Of a stretch of 42,959 nucleotides of DNA, positions 17,619 to 26,240 are shown piece by piece; position 1 is the first letter of the stretch; the number at the start of each line of letters is the position of its first letter. The stretch lies in contig JAZTYY010000040.1 of NCBI GenBank assembly GCA_045637205.1, positions 1-42,959 of the forward strand, given 5' to 3'. The notes under the pieces are model-generated. The model did no database searches, was not told the DNA's origin, and saw only the letters and a list, made by a program, of their open reading frames with translations. The translations under genes and the position numbers were made by a program. Source of the DNA: RGIG4608 sp045637205 (GTDB taxonomy: Bacteria > Bacillota > Clostridia > Oscillospirales > CAG-272).

Positions 17619-18500
17619 ATGAGCAGTATCAAATCCACAAATACGGACTACGAAAAGAATAAAGTTGAAAAAGGAATGCTCTATCTTGTGGCAACTCCCA
17701 TAGGCAATCTTGCCGACCTTTCAGAACGCGCCATTAAGGTTCTCTCTGAAGTTGATTTCGTTGCCGCTGAAGATACAAGAAATTCAATGAAGCTCCTTTC
17801 CTATCTTGATATAAGCAAACCAATGGTTTCTTATTTTGAACATAACAAACGCGAAAGAGGTCAAATAATTGCCGATAGATTGAAAAACGGTGAAAGCTGT
17901 GCACTCATCACGGATGCGGGGACTCCTGCAATCAGTGACCCAGGGGAAGATATAGTTGCCCTTTGCGCTGAGCAAAATATCCCCGTTACTTCAATTCCGG
18001 GTGCTTGTGCAGGAATCGTTGCACTCACCCTCTCCGGTCTCCCTACGGGTAGATTTTGCTTTGAAGGATTTCTTTCAGCAAACAAGGGTGAGAGACGTGA
18101 GCGCTTATCAGAGCTTGAAAATGAAAAGCGCACAATGATCTTTCACGAAGCTCCCCACAAGCTTAAGGCAACTCTTGAGGATATGAAAAATACCTTTGGT
18201 GATAACAGAAGAATTTCCCTTTGCCGTGAGCTCACAAAGAAAAATGAAGAGGTGCTTCGACTCACTCTTGCTTCAGCTGTTGAATATTATGAAAATAACG
18301 CCCCTCGCGGTGAATACGTTCTTATAGTTGAGGGCAGTAAAAAAACCAAGCAAAATGATAATTTTTTTGAGAATATGACCGTTGAAGAGCACGTGAACTT
18401 CTACATTTCAAACGGACTTTCTAAAATGGATGCCATTAAATCCTGTGCTAAGGACCGCGGAGTTCACAAAAACGTAATTTATAAAGAAATCTGCAATTAA
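17619..18500 (+). CDS. rsmI: 16S rRNA (cytidine1402-2'-O)-methyltransferase
   Basis: 293 aa from the ATG at 17619, preceded by GGAG at 17611-17614. A frame from 17586 starts before the ribosome site. It methylates the ribose of C1402 in the decoding centre using S-adenosylmethionine. Tetrapyrrole-methylase fold signatures are LYLVATPIGNLADLSERA, AAEDTRNSMKLL, ITDAGTPAISDPGE and GLPTGRFCFEGFL. It opens a rightward operon, with asd starting 12 bases after its stop. Confidence 0.95.
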   Translation: MSSIKSTNTDYEKNKVEKGMLYLVATPIGNLADLSERAIKVLSEVDFVAAEDTRNSMKLLSYLDISKPMVSYFEHNKRERGQIIADRLKNGESCALITDAGTPAISDPGEDIVALCAEQNIPVTSIPGACAGIVALTLSGLPTGRFCFEGFLSANKGERRERLSELENEKRTMIFHEAPHKLKATLEDMKNTFGDNRRISLCRELTKKNEEVLRLTLASAVEYYENNAPRGEYVLIVEGSKKTKQNDNFFENMTVEEHVNFYISNGLSKMDAIKSCAKDRGVHKNVIYKEICN

Positions 18501-18512
18501 GGAGATCCACTT

Positions 18513-19586
18513 ATGAAAAAAAGAATTGGTATTATTGGCGCTACCGGTATGGTAGGTCAAAGATTTCTTACACTTCTTGAAAATCACCCATATTTTGAAG
18601 TAACCGCGCTTGCGGCAAGCTCAAGAAGTGCAGGCAAAACATATATTGAAGCAGTTGGTGAGCGTTGGAAAATGAGCACTCCCATTCCCGAAGAATATAA
18701 AAATATGACAATTGTTGACGCGCAAAGCATTGACGAAATTGCACCCCTTGTGGACTTCGTTTTTTGCGCGGTTGATATGAAAAAAGACGAAATAAAGGCA
18801 CTTGAAGAAGCATATGCCAAGGCAGAAATCCCTGTTGTTTCTAATAATTCTGCCAATCGCTTTACACCCGACGTTCCTATGGTTATTCCTGAGGTCAATC
18901 CTCAGCATCTTGAAATAATCGACGCTCAAAGAAAACGTCTTGGAACAAAGCACGGCTTTATTGCAGTTAAGCCAAATTGCTCAATTCAGTCCTACGTTCC
19001 AGCACTCACTCCCCTTCTTAAATTTGAGCCCTATGAAATAGTGGCAACCACTTATCAGGCAATTTCAGGCGCAGGCAAAACCTTTAACGAATGGCCCGAA
19101 ATGATTGATAACGTTATCCCATTTATCGGTGGTGAAGAAGAAAAGAGCGAGCAAGAGCCCCTAAAAGTTTGGGGTAATATCGAAAACGGTGAAATCGTTA
19201 AGGCGCAATTCCCCGTTATTACAACTCAATGCATTCGCGTGCCCGTTACTGACGGTCACACAGCAGCTGTGTTTGTTAAGTTTAGAAATAAACCCTCAAA
19301 AGAAGAAATCCTTTCTGCTTGGGCAAATTTCCGCGGTGAGCCTCAAGAATACGAGCTCCCACATGCACCATCACAGTTCATAACGTATTTCGAAGAGGAC
19401 AATCGTCCACAGGCAAAGCTCGATCGCGATATATACGGTGGTATGGGTGTAACGGTAGGTAGACTTCGCGAGGATCACGTTTACGATTATAAATTCGTCG
19501 GTCTTTCACACAACACTCTTCGCGGTGCTGCAGGTGGTGCTGTGCTTATTGCCGAGCTGCTCTACAAAAAAGGATATTTTGATTAA
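18513..19586 (+). CDS. asd: Aspartate-semialdehyde dehydrogenase
   Basis: 357 aa. It reduces aspartyl phosphate to aspartate semialdehyde with NADPH, the branch point to lysine/diaminopimelate, threonine and methionine. The Rossmann start is GIIGATGMVGQRF. The catalytic Cys156 lies in VKPNCSIQ and the active-site histidine in VTDGHTAAVF. NNSANRFTPDVPMVIPEVN and the length fit the archaeal/fungal-type Asd clade rather than the short Gram-negative type. It lies 12 bases after rsmI with an AAGGAGA ribosome site. Confidence 0.94.
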   Translation: MKKRIGIIGATGMVGQRFLTLLENHPYFEVTALAASSRSAGKTYIEAVGERWKMSTPIPEEYKNMTIVDAQSIDEIAPLVDFVFCAVDMKKDEIKALEEAYAKAEIPVVSNNSANRFTPDVPMVIPEVNPQHLEIIDAQRKRLGTKHGFIAVKPNCSIQSYVPALTPLLKFEPYEIVATTYQAISGAGKTFNEWPEMIDNVIPFIGGEEEKSEQEPLKVWGNIENGEIVKAQFPVITTQCIRVPVTDGHTAAVFVKFRNKPSKEEILSAWANFRGEPQEYELPHAPSQFITYFEEDNRPQAKLDRDIYGGMGVTVGRLREDHVYDYKFVGLSHNTLRGAAGGAVLIAELLYKKGYFD

Positions 19587-19600
19587 AAGGACATATTACT

Positions 19601-19861
19601 ATGACTTTAAAATTGGTTCTTGACAGATACGATGAAAATATTGGTGTTTGTCTTGATTTTGATGACAAAAGATATCTCATTCCAAAGGAAATTCTTGGGG
19701 ATATTAAGGTAAACGACATCTTTAATATCGAATTTGATGGCGAAACCTTTTCCTCCCCCGTGCTTTTGGTTGAAGAAACCGAAAAAAAGAAGAATGAAAT
19801 ATCACAAAGAATGAGAAAAATTTTTAAAATAACTAAACACAGGAGACTGCCGAGAATATGA
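19601..19861 (+). CDS. Small DUF3006-like protein
   Basis: 86 aa. The order LVLDRYDENIGVCLDFDDK, then IPKEIL, then VNDIFNIEFDG resembles DUF3006 proteins, which are short beta-barrel-like proteins of unknown role. The last 25 residues are basic. The stop overlaps the next start (ATGA, 19858-19861), so translation is probably coupled. Confidence 0.72.
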   Translation: MTLKLVLDRYDENIGVCLDFDDKRYLIPKEILGDIKVNDIFNIEFDGETFSSPVLLVEETEKKKNEISQRMRKIFKITKHRRLPRI

Positions 19862-21033
19862 AAATATATGACAACAAAATATGTGATTTCGCCTCGGCAA
19901 TCCTTTGCTCGGCTGAAAAGCAGGTGCTTAAAAAGGTCGTTTTTTCAAAGCACAAGGATAAAAGCGTTACCAAAACCGTTTTGACTTTGAAAAGCATTTC
20001 GGGAAAGCTTTGCCTTCAGGCTGAGAGCTTTCACTCCGATAACAAAGCAAAGCACGAAAATATATATCTTGATGAAAATACAATTTCAAGACTTTGCGCG
20101 CTTGTGGATTCCTGCATGCAGATAAATCTCATCACCACTGTGGGTGATTGCGAATACAAATCCTCTAAATCAGGCAAAATAACACTTATTGGTGTAAGCA
20201 ATCTCCTAAAAAAAATGAGCTCATCCAATGCTCAAAAAACTGAAATTTCGGGAAACAACAATGAAAAAAATCACATTATCACTCCCAATGCGCCATTCCT
20301 CCAATATCTTGGCGTAAGTGATAAAAACGGCAGAGTTCACGATAAAAAGCAATCTAAATTTCGCCAAATAAATAAATTCGTTGAGAACGTGCGCGATATA
20401 TATCCCAATCTCAAGTCCGATGGCACACTTGTGGTTTATGACCTTTGCTGTGGAAAAAGCTATCTTTCATTTGCAGTTTATCACTACCTTAAAAATGTTT
20501 TGGGTCGAGATGTTAAAATGTATGGCGTTGATTTGAAGGCGGACGTTATTGAATACTGTAACAAGGTTGCACATGACGTTGGCTTTGACTCATTGAGCTT
20601 TTATTGTGGAGATATCACTGAATACGAATGCTCAGAGCAGCCCGACCTTGTAATCTCGCTCCACGCGTGTGATATTGCAACCGATATTGTAATCGACAAG
20701 GCAATTAAGGAAAATGCAAAGGTTATTTTGTCAACTCCCTGCTGCCACCACGAATTAAATCACACAATAAATTGCAAGGAGCTTGCATTTGTAACCGAAT
20801 ATTCAATGCTTCGTCAAAAGCTTTGCGATGCAGCAACCGATGCTCTTCGTTTAAAGCGCCTTGAGGCAAACAACTATTCCTGCGTTGCGGTTGAGCTCAT
20901 TGATCCCGAAGAAACACCTAAAAACATTCTCTTGCGCGCTATCAAAAAGCCAAACACTCCTGCAAATCTCAAAAAAGCAGATGCGGCTAAGCAGGAATAC
21001 GAAGCAGCAAGAAAATTCTTACTTGGAAAATGA
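19858..21033 (+). CDS. SAM-dependent methyltransferase (Methyltransf_32 type)
   Basis: 391 aa. Motif I reads VVYDLCCGKSYLSF (residues 192-205), followed by YGVDLKADVIEYC, FYCGDITEY and DLVISLHACDIATD, then STPCCHHELN. This is the class I Rossmann methyltransferase layout seen in Methyltransf_32 proteins, some of which act on RNA. The first 140 residues form an additional domain I do not recognise. The substrate is unknown. ATGA overlaps occur at both ends (19858-19861 and 21030-21033), placing it firmly in the operon. Confidence 0.85.
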   Translation: MKIYDNKICDFASAILCSAEKQVLKKVVFSKHKDKSVTKTVLTLKSISGKLCLQAESFHSDNKAKHENIYLDENTISRLCALVDSCMQINLITTVGDCEYKSSKSGKITLIGVSNLLKKMSSSNAQKTEISGNNNEKNHIITPNAPFLQYLGVSDKNGRVHDKKQSKFRQINKFVENVRDIYPNLKSDGTLVVYDLCCGKSYLSFAVYHYLKNVLGRDVKMYGVDLKADVIEYCNKVAHDVGFDSLSFYCGDITEYECSEQPDLVISLHACDIATDIVIDKAIKENAKVILSTPCCHHELNHTINCKELAFVTEYSMLRQKLCDAATDALRLKRLEANNYSCVAVELIDPEETPKNILLRAIKKPNTPANLKKADAAKQEYEAARKFLLGK

Positions 21034-21989
21034 CTTACAGAGCTTTAACAACATTCATTAATAAAAATACAAACCCACATAACAATAAGATTTTTGACTT
21101 GATGTCATATGATATCAAGTCAAAAATTATTTTCGTTATCGGGAATGGGGCTTGCAATACAGCTGAATATCTTTCTTCTATTATGTCGGCGTGCAATGCC
21201 TCATATTTACATTATATCGACACACCCGACACGGATTTAAACAAAAGATTTTTGCAAAACGGCAATCAATTTTCTTTGGATGTTCTTTGTGAAAAAGCAG
21301 AAAGCATTTTAAATAAATGCAAAAGAAATTTATCAAATGATGATTTAATGCTTTGCCTTGCTTTATCCTTTGATAATGTTGAATATACCATTGTCGAAAT
21401 AAAATGTGAATACTACAACGAAATTAAAGATGTCATTGCGCCCTTTGCACTGATTATTACGGAAAATGATGAGCAAAACTTAATTGAAAATGTGCCATAT
21501 GGCACAAAAGAGATAATCGCTATTTCAAATGATGCAAATTATGACTACGTTTCAAGTAAATACACACGAAATGGCGCAAGAATTACCTTTGCCTCACCCA
21601 ATAAAATAACAATTTCTAATGGGGATTTGCTTGGCACGAGCTTTTATCATTATGATTATTTATATCGCATCTCAGCTCTCGATTTGAACAATGTGCCACT
21701 TGCACATTTGTCAATTGAGGCGGCAAGTGTAATATTCAATACTCCAAGACCTTATATCTATCAAGGGCTTGCAAAAGCAACGGCACCTAAAGATTTGTCT
21801 CTTTATTCCCTTTCCCCTGCAATACTTTTGCGTAACGGTGAAAACAATTTTAAATTGCACCACAAATTAAAATTTAAGGTCATCACAATGAATGATGAAT
21901 TTGAAATACCCTCCGAAAGCACCGTTTTTTGTGGGGACGCAAATTACATACAAAGCATCAAAAATAAATTAGAAAAGCACCCGAAATAA
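21030..21989 (+). CDS. Degenerate folylpolyglutamate synthase-like (Mur ligase) protein
   Basis: 319 aa. The sequence follows the FolC/Mur ligase order, but catalytic motifs are lost. IIFVIGNGACNTAEYLSSIM stands where FolC has its GTNGKGS P-loop. VEYTIVEIKCEYYNEIKDVI followed by LIITENDEQ matches the EVGLGGRLDATNV and ITNIGLDH region. GLAKATAPKDLSLYSLSPAILL matches the GL...PGR...DGAHN region without the DGAHN. The protein is shorter than FolC (about 420 aa). It is in frame from a start overlapping the methyltransferase stop, so it is probably made. Most likely it is a non-catalytic paralog. This is inference from motif order. Confidence 0.55.
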   Translation: MTYRALTTFINKNTNPHNNKIFDLMSYDIKSKIIFVIGNGACNTAEYLSSIMSACNASYLHYIDTPDTDLNKRFLQNGNQFSLDVLCEKAESILNKCKRNLSNDDLMLCLALSFDNVEYTIVEIKCEYYNEIKDVIAPFALIITENDEQNLIENVPYGTKEIIAISNDANYDYVSSKYTRNGARITFASPNKITISNGDLLGTSFYHYDYLYRISALDLNNVPLAHLSIEAASVIFNTPRPYIYQGLAKATAPKDLSLYSLSPAILLRNGENNFKLHHKLKFKVITMNDEFEIPSESTVFCGDANYIQSIKNKLEKHPK

Positions 21990-22008
21990 TCGGGTGCTTT
22001 AATTTTTA
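21974..22008. terminator. Bidirectional terminator between operon and ddl
   Basis: AAAGCACCCGA (21974-21984) pairs with TCGGGTGCTTT (21990-22000) across five bases, with T-rich flanks on both strands. The upstream stop codon lies in the loop. It serves both convergent units. Confidence 0.88.
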
Positions 22009-23010
22009 TTTAGCCAATTCAATAAGCTTTAAGCAAAGACTGATATAATCCATTCCTGCAGCCGCTGCCTCCTGTGGCAAAAGGCTTGTGGGAGTCATTC
22101 CGGGAAGCGCATTTGCTTCAAGGAAGAAAAATTCACCGTGCTCATCCATAATAAAGTCAATTCGTGAATATGATCCAAGTCGAAGCACCTTGTGTGCTTT
22201 CTCAGCATATTTTTGAAGCTTTTTTGTCAACTTGGAATCAATGTGTGCAGGACATTCCTCATGTGCAAGACCTGCCTGATATTTAACCTTATAATCGTAA
22301 AATTCACCTGAAGCAATGATTTCAATTGGAGGAAGCGCTTTGCCGTCCAGCACGCCAACTGAAAATTCTCTACCAACGATCTGCTCCTCAATAAGCACGT
22401 GCTTTGAGTATTTTTCAGCCTCTTCAATCGCACCTTCAAGCTCTAAATGACTGATAACCTTGCTAATACCAACGCTTGAGCCGTTATCACTCGGCTTTAC
22501 AAAGCAAGGAACAAGCTTATGTAACTCCTCATTGCTTGAATCGTTTGTTAACCACTTTGCAGTGGGGATTCCCGCATGAGCGATAAGCTCCTTTGAAATT
22601 ATCTTATCCATAGAAAGCATACAACCAATTGAACTGCTTCCTGTAAATCTGATTCCATTCATTTCAAGAAGTGCCTGAAGCTTACCGTTTTCACCCACTC
22701 CACCGTGGAGAGCAAGAAAGGTTACGTCCGCCATTTTACAAAAATCAATAACGTTAATTCCCACAGGCTCGCGTCTGCCACCGTTTTCTTCAATGAGTGA
22801 CTCAAGATTTGGGGCGGTTTCAGGAATTTTATATTTATATCTGCCTGACATATCGTCAAAGTTCATTTTATCCTTTGCAATTCCATAATATAAATCAACA
22901 AGCATTGCTTTGTGTCCACAGTCGCGCAAGGAATTTGCAATAAGTGATCCACTTGCCAAGGACACGTCACGCTCCATACTGAGTCCGCCTGCCAAAACAA
23001 CTACTTTCAT
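22006..23010 (-). CDS. ddl: D-alanine--D-alanine ligase
   Basis: 334 aa. It joins two D-Ala with ATP for the peptidoglycan stem peptide. The start is VVVLAGGLSMERDVSLASGS, a variant of the G-G-x-S-x-E-R signature. VTFLALHGGVGENGKLQALLE and FTGSSSIGCMLSMDKI follow, then the ATP-grasp core CFVKPSDNGSSVGISKV, and near the C-terminus RIDFIMDEHGEFFFLEANALPGMTPTSLLP. It begins 11 bases after the serine dehydratase fusion gene on the same strand and is likely cotranscribed with it. Confidence 0.95.
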   Translation of the reverse strand: MKVVVLAGGLSMERDVSLASGSLIANSLRDCGHKAMLVDLYYGIAKDKMNFDDMSGRYKYKIPETAPNLESLIEENGGRREPVGINVIDFCKMADVTFLALHGGVGENGKLQALLEMNGIRFTGSSSIGCMLSMDKIISKELIAHAGIPTAKWLTNDSSNEELHKLVPCFVKPSDNGSSVGISKVISHLELEGAIEEAEKYSKHVLIEEQIVGREFSVGVLDGKALPPIEIIASGEFYDYKVKYQAGLAHEECPAHIDSKLTKKLQKYAEKAHKVLRLGSYSRIDFIMDEHGEFFFLEANALPGMTPTSLLPQEAAAAGMDYISLCLKLIELAK

Positions 23011-23021
23011 TTAAAACACCT

Positions 23022-24452
23022 CTATTCAAATGCAATTTTTGCAAGGCCCGCTTCGCTTGTTTCCTTATATGCTGGTGACATATCGTCCCCTGTTTCCTTC
23101 ATAGCGATAACAACCTTATCAAATGAGATTTTTCTTGTATCAAAAAGCAAATCAGCAAGATTTGCCGCGTTTATTGCACGCATAGCGGCAACTGCATTTC
23201 TCTCAATGCACGGAATTTGCACAAGTCCACAAATCGGGTCACAAGTAAGGCCCAAATGATGCTCAAGTGCAATCTCAGCAGCATATTCAATCTTGTCAAT
23301 ATCCATTCCGTAAAGCTCAGCAAGGGCTGCCGCCGCCATTGAGCAAGCACTTCCCACCTCGGCTTGACATCCACATTCAGCGCCCGAAATTGACGCGTTG
23401 TGCTTAATGAGATTACCAATTACGCCCGCGGTTGTGAGCGCCTTGATAATTTCATCATCAGTTGCTCCCTTCTTATGCTTGTGGTAAAGCATAACAGCAG
23501 GAAGAACACCTGCAGCGCCACAGGTGGGGGCTGTAACTATCTTTTCACCTGCCGCGTTTTGTTCTCCCACAGCAAATGCAAGAGCACAAACAAGTCTATC
23601 CTCTCTCGTTTCACGATTTTCATTCTCTTTATAACTATTATATAATTGTTTTGCTTTTTTGTGCACACCAAGTCCACCGGGAAGTATTCCCTCATCCTCG
23701 ATGCCCGATTTCATAGCATTTCTCATTGCTTCCCATATCTTTTCCATATGGGCATAAAAGCCTTCACCCTCAATCTCAAAGGCATATTCCCAAATTCTTA
23801 ATCCTTTTTCACGACAGTAATCGGCAATATCCTTAAAGGTATCAAGTGGGTAAATCATCTCACTTTTGGCAAGAGTTTCACCTTCAGCAACAATGCTTCC
23901 CCCACCAACTGAGTAAAAGCGCTGTTTTGCAATCTCCTCACCACCACTTATAGCAATTAAATCCATGGTGTTGGGGTGAACTGTGCATTCGGTGTCAAAA
24001 TCGAACACAACGTCACAATTTTGAGGCAAAAATGTTTGCTTGATAACGTAATCAGTGCCGTGTCCCTTGCCTGTTTTTGACAAGGAGCCGTAAAGAATTG
24101 CCCTATAGCTTTCGGCAGGATGCTCTGATTTGAATCTCAAGCACGCGCGCTCAGGCCCAATTGTGTGTGAGCTTGAAGGACCACGGCCAATCTTATAAAG
24201 CTCGCGAAGAGATGCCATTCCACCCTCTTTAGTAAGCTTCTTGCTTTGCGTTTCCTCGTCCTGATAAAAATAAGTTATTGAAACACCAAATATCTTTGCG
24301 ATTTGCAAAAGATTTTTAGTTGAAGGGTTTGAAAGATTCTTTTCCCATTTAGAAACAGCCTGCTCTGAAATGCCAAGTCTTTCAGCCAATTCGCGCTGAG
24401 TAACGCCCTTGGATTTTCTAAGCTTTTTAATTCTTTCACCTTGAGTTCTCAT
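23022..24452 (-). CDS. XRE-type HTH fused to L-serine dehydratase
   Basis: 476 aa. Residues 1-65 form a Cro/CI-type HTH (VTQRELAERLGISEQAVSKW). After a short linker, residues about 79-476 are an iron-sulfur L-serine ammonia-lyase, with SLRELYKIGRGPSSSHTIGP at its start. Candidate cluster cysteines lie in APTCGAAGVLPA, GAECGCQAEVGSAC and DPICGLVQIPC. The enzyme part would convert L-serine to pyruvate and ammonia. The single ATG at 24452 has an AGGTGA ribosome site, so the fusion is a continuous frame. A perfect palindrome at the transcription start suggests autorepression. It lies upstream of ddl. Confidence 0.9.
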   Translation of the reverse strand: MRTQGERIKKLRKSKGVTQRELAERLGISEQAVSKWEKNLSNPSTKNLLQIAKIFGVSITYFYQDEETQSKKLTKEGGMASLRELYKIGRGPSSSHTIGPERACLRFKSEHPAESYRAILYGSLSKTGKGHGTDYVIKQTFLPQNCDVVFDFDTECTVHPNTMDLIAISGGEEIAKQRFYSVGGGSIVAEGETLAKSEMIYPLDTFKDIADYCREKGLRIWEYAFEIEGEGFYAHMEKIWEAMRNAMKSGIEDEGILPGGLGVHKKAKQLYNSYKENENRETREDRLVCALAFAVGEQNAAGEKIVTAPTCGAAGVLPAVMLYHKHKKGATDDEIIKALTTAGVIGNLIKHNASISGAECGCQAEVGSACSMAAAALAELYGMDIDKIEYAAEIALEHHLGLTCDPICGLVQIPCIERNAVAAMRAINAANLADLLFDTRKISFDKVVIAMKETGDDMSPAYKETSEAGLAKIAFE

Positions 24453-24469
24453 ACTTTTATCACCTCACA

Positions 24470-24490
24470 AACTCAACCTTAGGTTGAGTT
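24470..24490. promoter_or_regulatory. Palindromic operator of the HTH-serine dehydratase gene
   Basis: AACTCAACCT (24470-24479), one central base and AGGTTGAGTT (24481-24490) form a perfect 21-base palindrome. It starts one base after the -10 box and covers the expected transcription start, a classic repressor site. The likely binder is the HTH domain of the adjacent product. Confidence 0.7.
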
Positions 24491-24491
24491 A

Positions 24492-24520
24492 ATTATAGCA
24501 AAAATTTAGTAATTTGTCAA
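24492..24520 (-). promoter_or_regulatory. Promoter of the HTH-serine dehydratase/ddl unit
   Basis: On the minus strand, TTGACA (24520-24515), a 17-base spacer and TATAAT (24497-24492) preceded by an extended TG. The -35 lies in one half of a perfect 25-base palindrome (24512-24536). Confidence 0.85.
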
Positions 24521-24527
24521 TAAATTA

Positions 24528-24556
24528 TTGACAAATAGATTCAAAAAAGTTACAAT
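24528..24556 (+). promoter_or_regulatory. Divergent promoter of the SpoU/EEP unit
   Basis: TTGACA (24528-24533), 17 bases and TACAAT (24551-24556). Its -35 occupies the other half of the palindrome at 24512-24536, so the two promoters are back to back. Confidence 0.8.
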
Positions 24557-24585
24557 AAAATAAAGAAATTTTTAAAGGAATTACT

Positions 24586-25419
24586 ATGTTAAACATTATT
24601 CAAATTACTGATTTTAACGACAGCGCCCTTGATGTTTACGTACGTCTTACAGGCTCACAATTGAGAAATAAGCTTGAGCCCGAAAGAGGAATCTTCATTG
24701 CAGAAAGTCCCACAGTTATTGAGGTGGCCATGAATTCAGGATGCGCTCCCGTTTCGTTTTTGACAGATGAAAGATTGCTTAAAAGTGGCGCAGTTGAGGA
24801 TATACTTCAAAAATTGCCCGAGGGTACACCCATATACACAGCCTCACGCGAACTTTTAACCTCACTGACCGGCTTTGAGCTCACTCGCGGTGCTCTTTGC
24901 GCAATGATGCGTCCCACACTTCCCACAGTCGAAGAATTGTGCAAAAACGCGCGCAGAATTGCCGTTTTTGAAGAGATAACCGACTCCACCAACATCGGTG
25001 CGCTATTTCGCTCTGCTGCGGCACTTAATATTGATGCCGTGCTTGTGACTCCCACCTGCTGCGATCCACTTTGCAGACGCGCAGTTAGAGTCAGCATGGG
25101 CACGGTATTCCAGGTTCCGTGGACTCGCATTGGTGAAACAAAAGCTGATTGGCCCACTAAAATGCAGGATTTGAAAAATCTTGGCTTTAAAACTCTTGCT
25201 ATGGCACTTCGCAATGATACTATTGACATTGATGACGAGAAGCTCCACAAGGAAGAAAAGCTTGCAATCATTCTTGGCACCGAGGGTACAGGTCTTACAC
25301 CAAAGACAATTGACGATTGCGATTACACAGTTAAGATTCCAATGGCACACGGTGTTGATTCACTCAACGTCGGTGCAGCAGGTGCAATTGCATTTTGGGA
25401 GCTTGGCAAAATTAGATAA
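24586..25419 (+). CDS. TrmH/SpoU-family RNA 2'-O-methyltransferase
   Basis: 277 aa. The knotted SPOUT domain shows its three motifs: EITDSTNIGALFRSAAALN near 125-145, ILGTEGTGL near 226-234 and IPMAHGVDSLNVGAAGAIA near 250-270. The N-terminal part (GSQLRNKLEPERGIFIAESP) is a substrate-binding domain of the rRNA-methylase type. It would methylate a ribose 2'-OH in rRNA or tRNA with S-adenosylmethionine. The target is not determinable here. The next gene follows after 31 bases. Confidence 0.92.
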   Translation: MLNIIQITDFNDSALDVYVRLTGSQLRNKLEPERGIFIAESPTVIEVAMNSGCAPVSFLTDERLLKSGAVEDILQKLPEGTPIYTASRELLTSLTGFELTRGALCAMMRPTLPTVEELCKNARRIAVFEEITDSTNIGALFRSAAALNIDAVLVTPTCCDPLCRRAVRVSMGTVFQVPWTRIGETKADWPTKMQDLKNLGFKTLAMALRNDTIDIDDEKLHKEEKLAIILGTEGTGLTPKTIDDCDYTVKIPMAHGVDSLNVGAAGAIAFWELGKIR

Positions 25420-25450
25420 AATTAATAAATAAGCTCGAAAGGAGCTAAGT

Positions 25451-26206
25451 ATGGAACTTAACGTAATAAGCTTTAATATTAGATTCGGTGACGACGAAAA
25501 CGGTTATTCAATAGCTGAACGCGCACCAAGACTAAAAAAGGTAATCAACTCCTATAATGCCGATCTCATAGGGTTTCAGGAATACACTCCTCTTTGGGAA
25601 GAAAATATTAAAAAGATGTTTTTGGACAATTACGGTTTCTTTAACAAATACAGAACAAGCACGGGTTGGCTGGAATCAGCACCAATACTTTGGAAAAAAG
25701 ATAAATTTGAATGCCTTAAAACAGGATATTTTTGGCTCTCAGATACACCCGAAGTAGAGTCAGGCGGATGGGACGAAATCAACCACAATCGCATTTGCAT
25801 ATATGCCATTCTTCGAGAAAAGCAAAGCGGTACTGAATTCACATTTATGAATACTCACTTCGGATTTGGAGACGAGTGTCATAAAAAGAGTGTCAAACTG
25901 ATACTTGAATATGCAAAAAAGATTTCAAACTTGCCAACATTTATTACAGGTGATTTCAATATGATTCCTAAAAGTGAGGCATATGCGATTATTACACAAA
26001 CCATGAATGACGTTAATGCCGAAACTGTAAATGATATGAGAAGCACCTATCATGGATATAATCCTGAAGAAAATCAAAATGCCCATATCGACTATTGCTT
26101 TGTAGATAAGCAGATTACATCTATTCAATCACATATAATCGACGATACAGTTGACGGTAAATTCCCTTCAGACCACTACGGACTGTTTTCAAAAATTAAA
26201 ATATAA
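25451..26206 (+). CDS. Endonuclease/exonuclease/phosphatase family hydrolase
   Basis: 251 aa. EEP-fold motifs appear in order: VISFNIRFGD at the start, DLIGFQEYT with the metal-binding Glu, THFGFGDE, TGDFNMIP with Asp-Asn, and the C-terminal FPSDHYGLFSKI. The family cleaves phosphodiesters or phosphomonoesters in DNA, lipids or inositol phosphates, with magnesium. There is no signal peptide, so it is cytoplasmic. Its substrate is unknown. It shares the upstream promoter with the SpoU gene. Confidence 0.88.
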   Translation: MELNVISFNIRFGDDENGYSIAERAPRLKKVINSYNADLIGFQEYTPLWEENIKKMFLDNYGFFNKYRTSTGWLESAPILWKKDKFECLKTGYFWLSDTPEVESGGWDEINHNRICIYAILREKQSGTEFTFMNTHFGFGDECHKKSVKLILEYAKKISNLPTFITGDFNMIPKSEAYAIITQTMNDVNAETVNDMRSTYHGYNPEENQNAHIDYCFVDKQITSIQSHIIDDTVDGKFPSDHYGLFSKIKI

Positions 26207-26210
26207 ATAA

Positions 26211-26240
26211 AAAAGCTCGGTAAATACCGAGCTTTTATTT
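26211..26240. terminator. Bidirectional terminator between EEP and M6 genes
   Basis: AAAAGCTCGGTA (26211-26222) pairs with TACCGAGCTTTT (26225-26236), with T runs on both strands. Confidence 0.9.
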
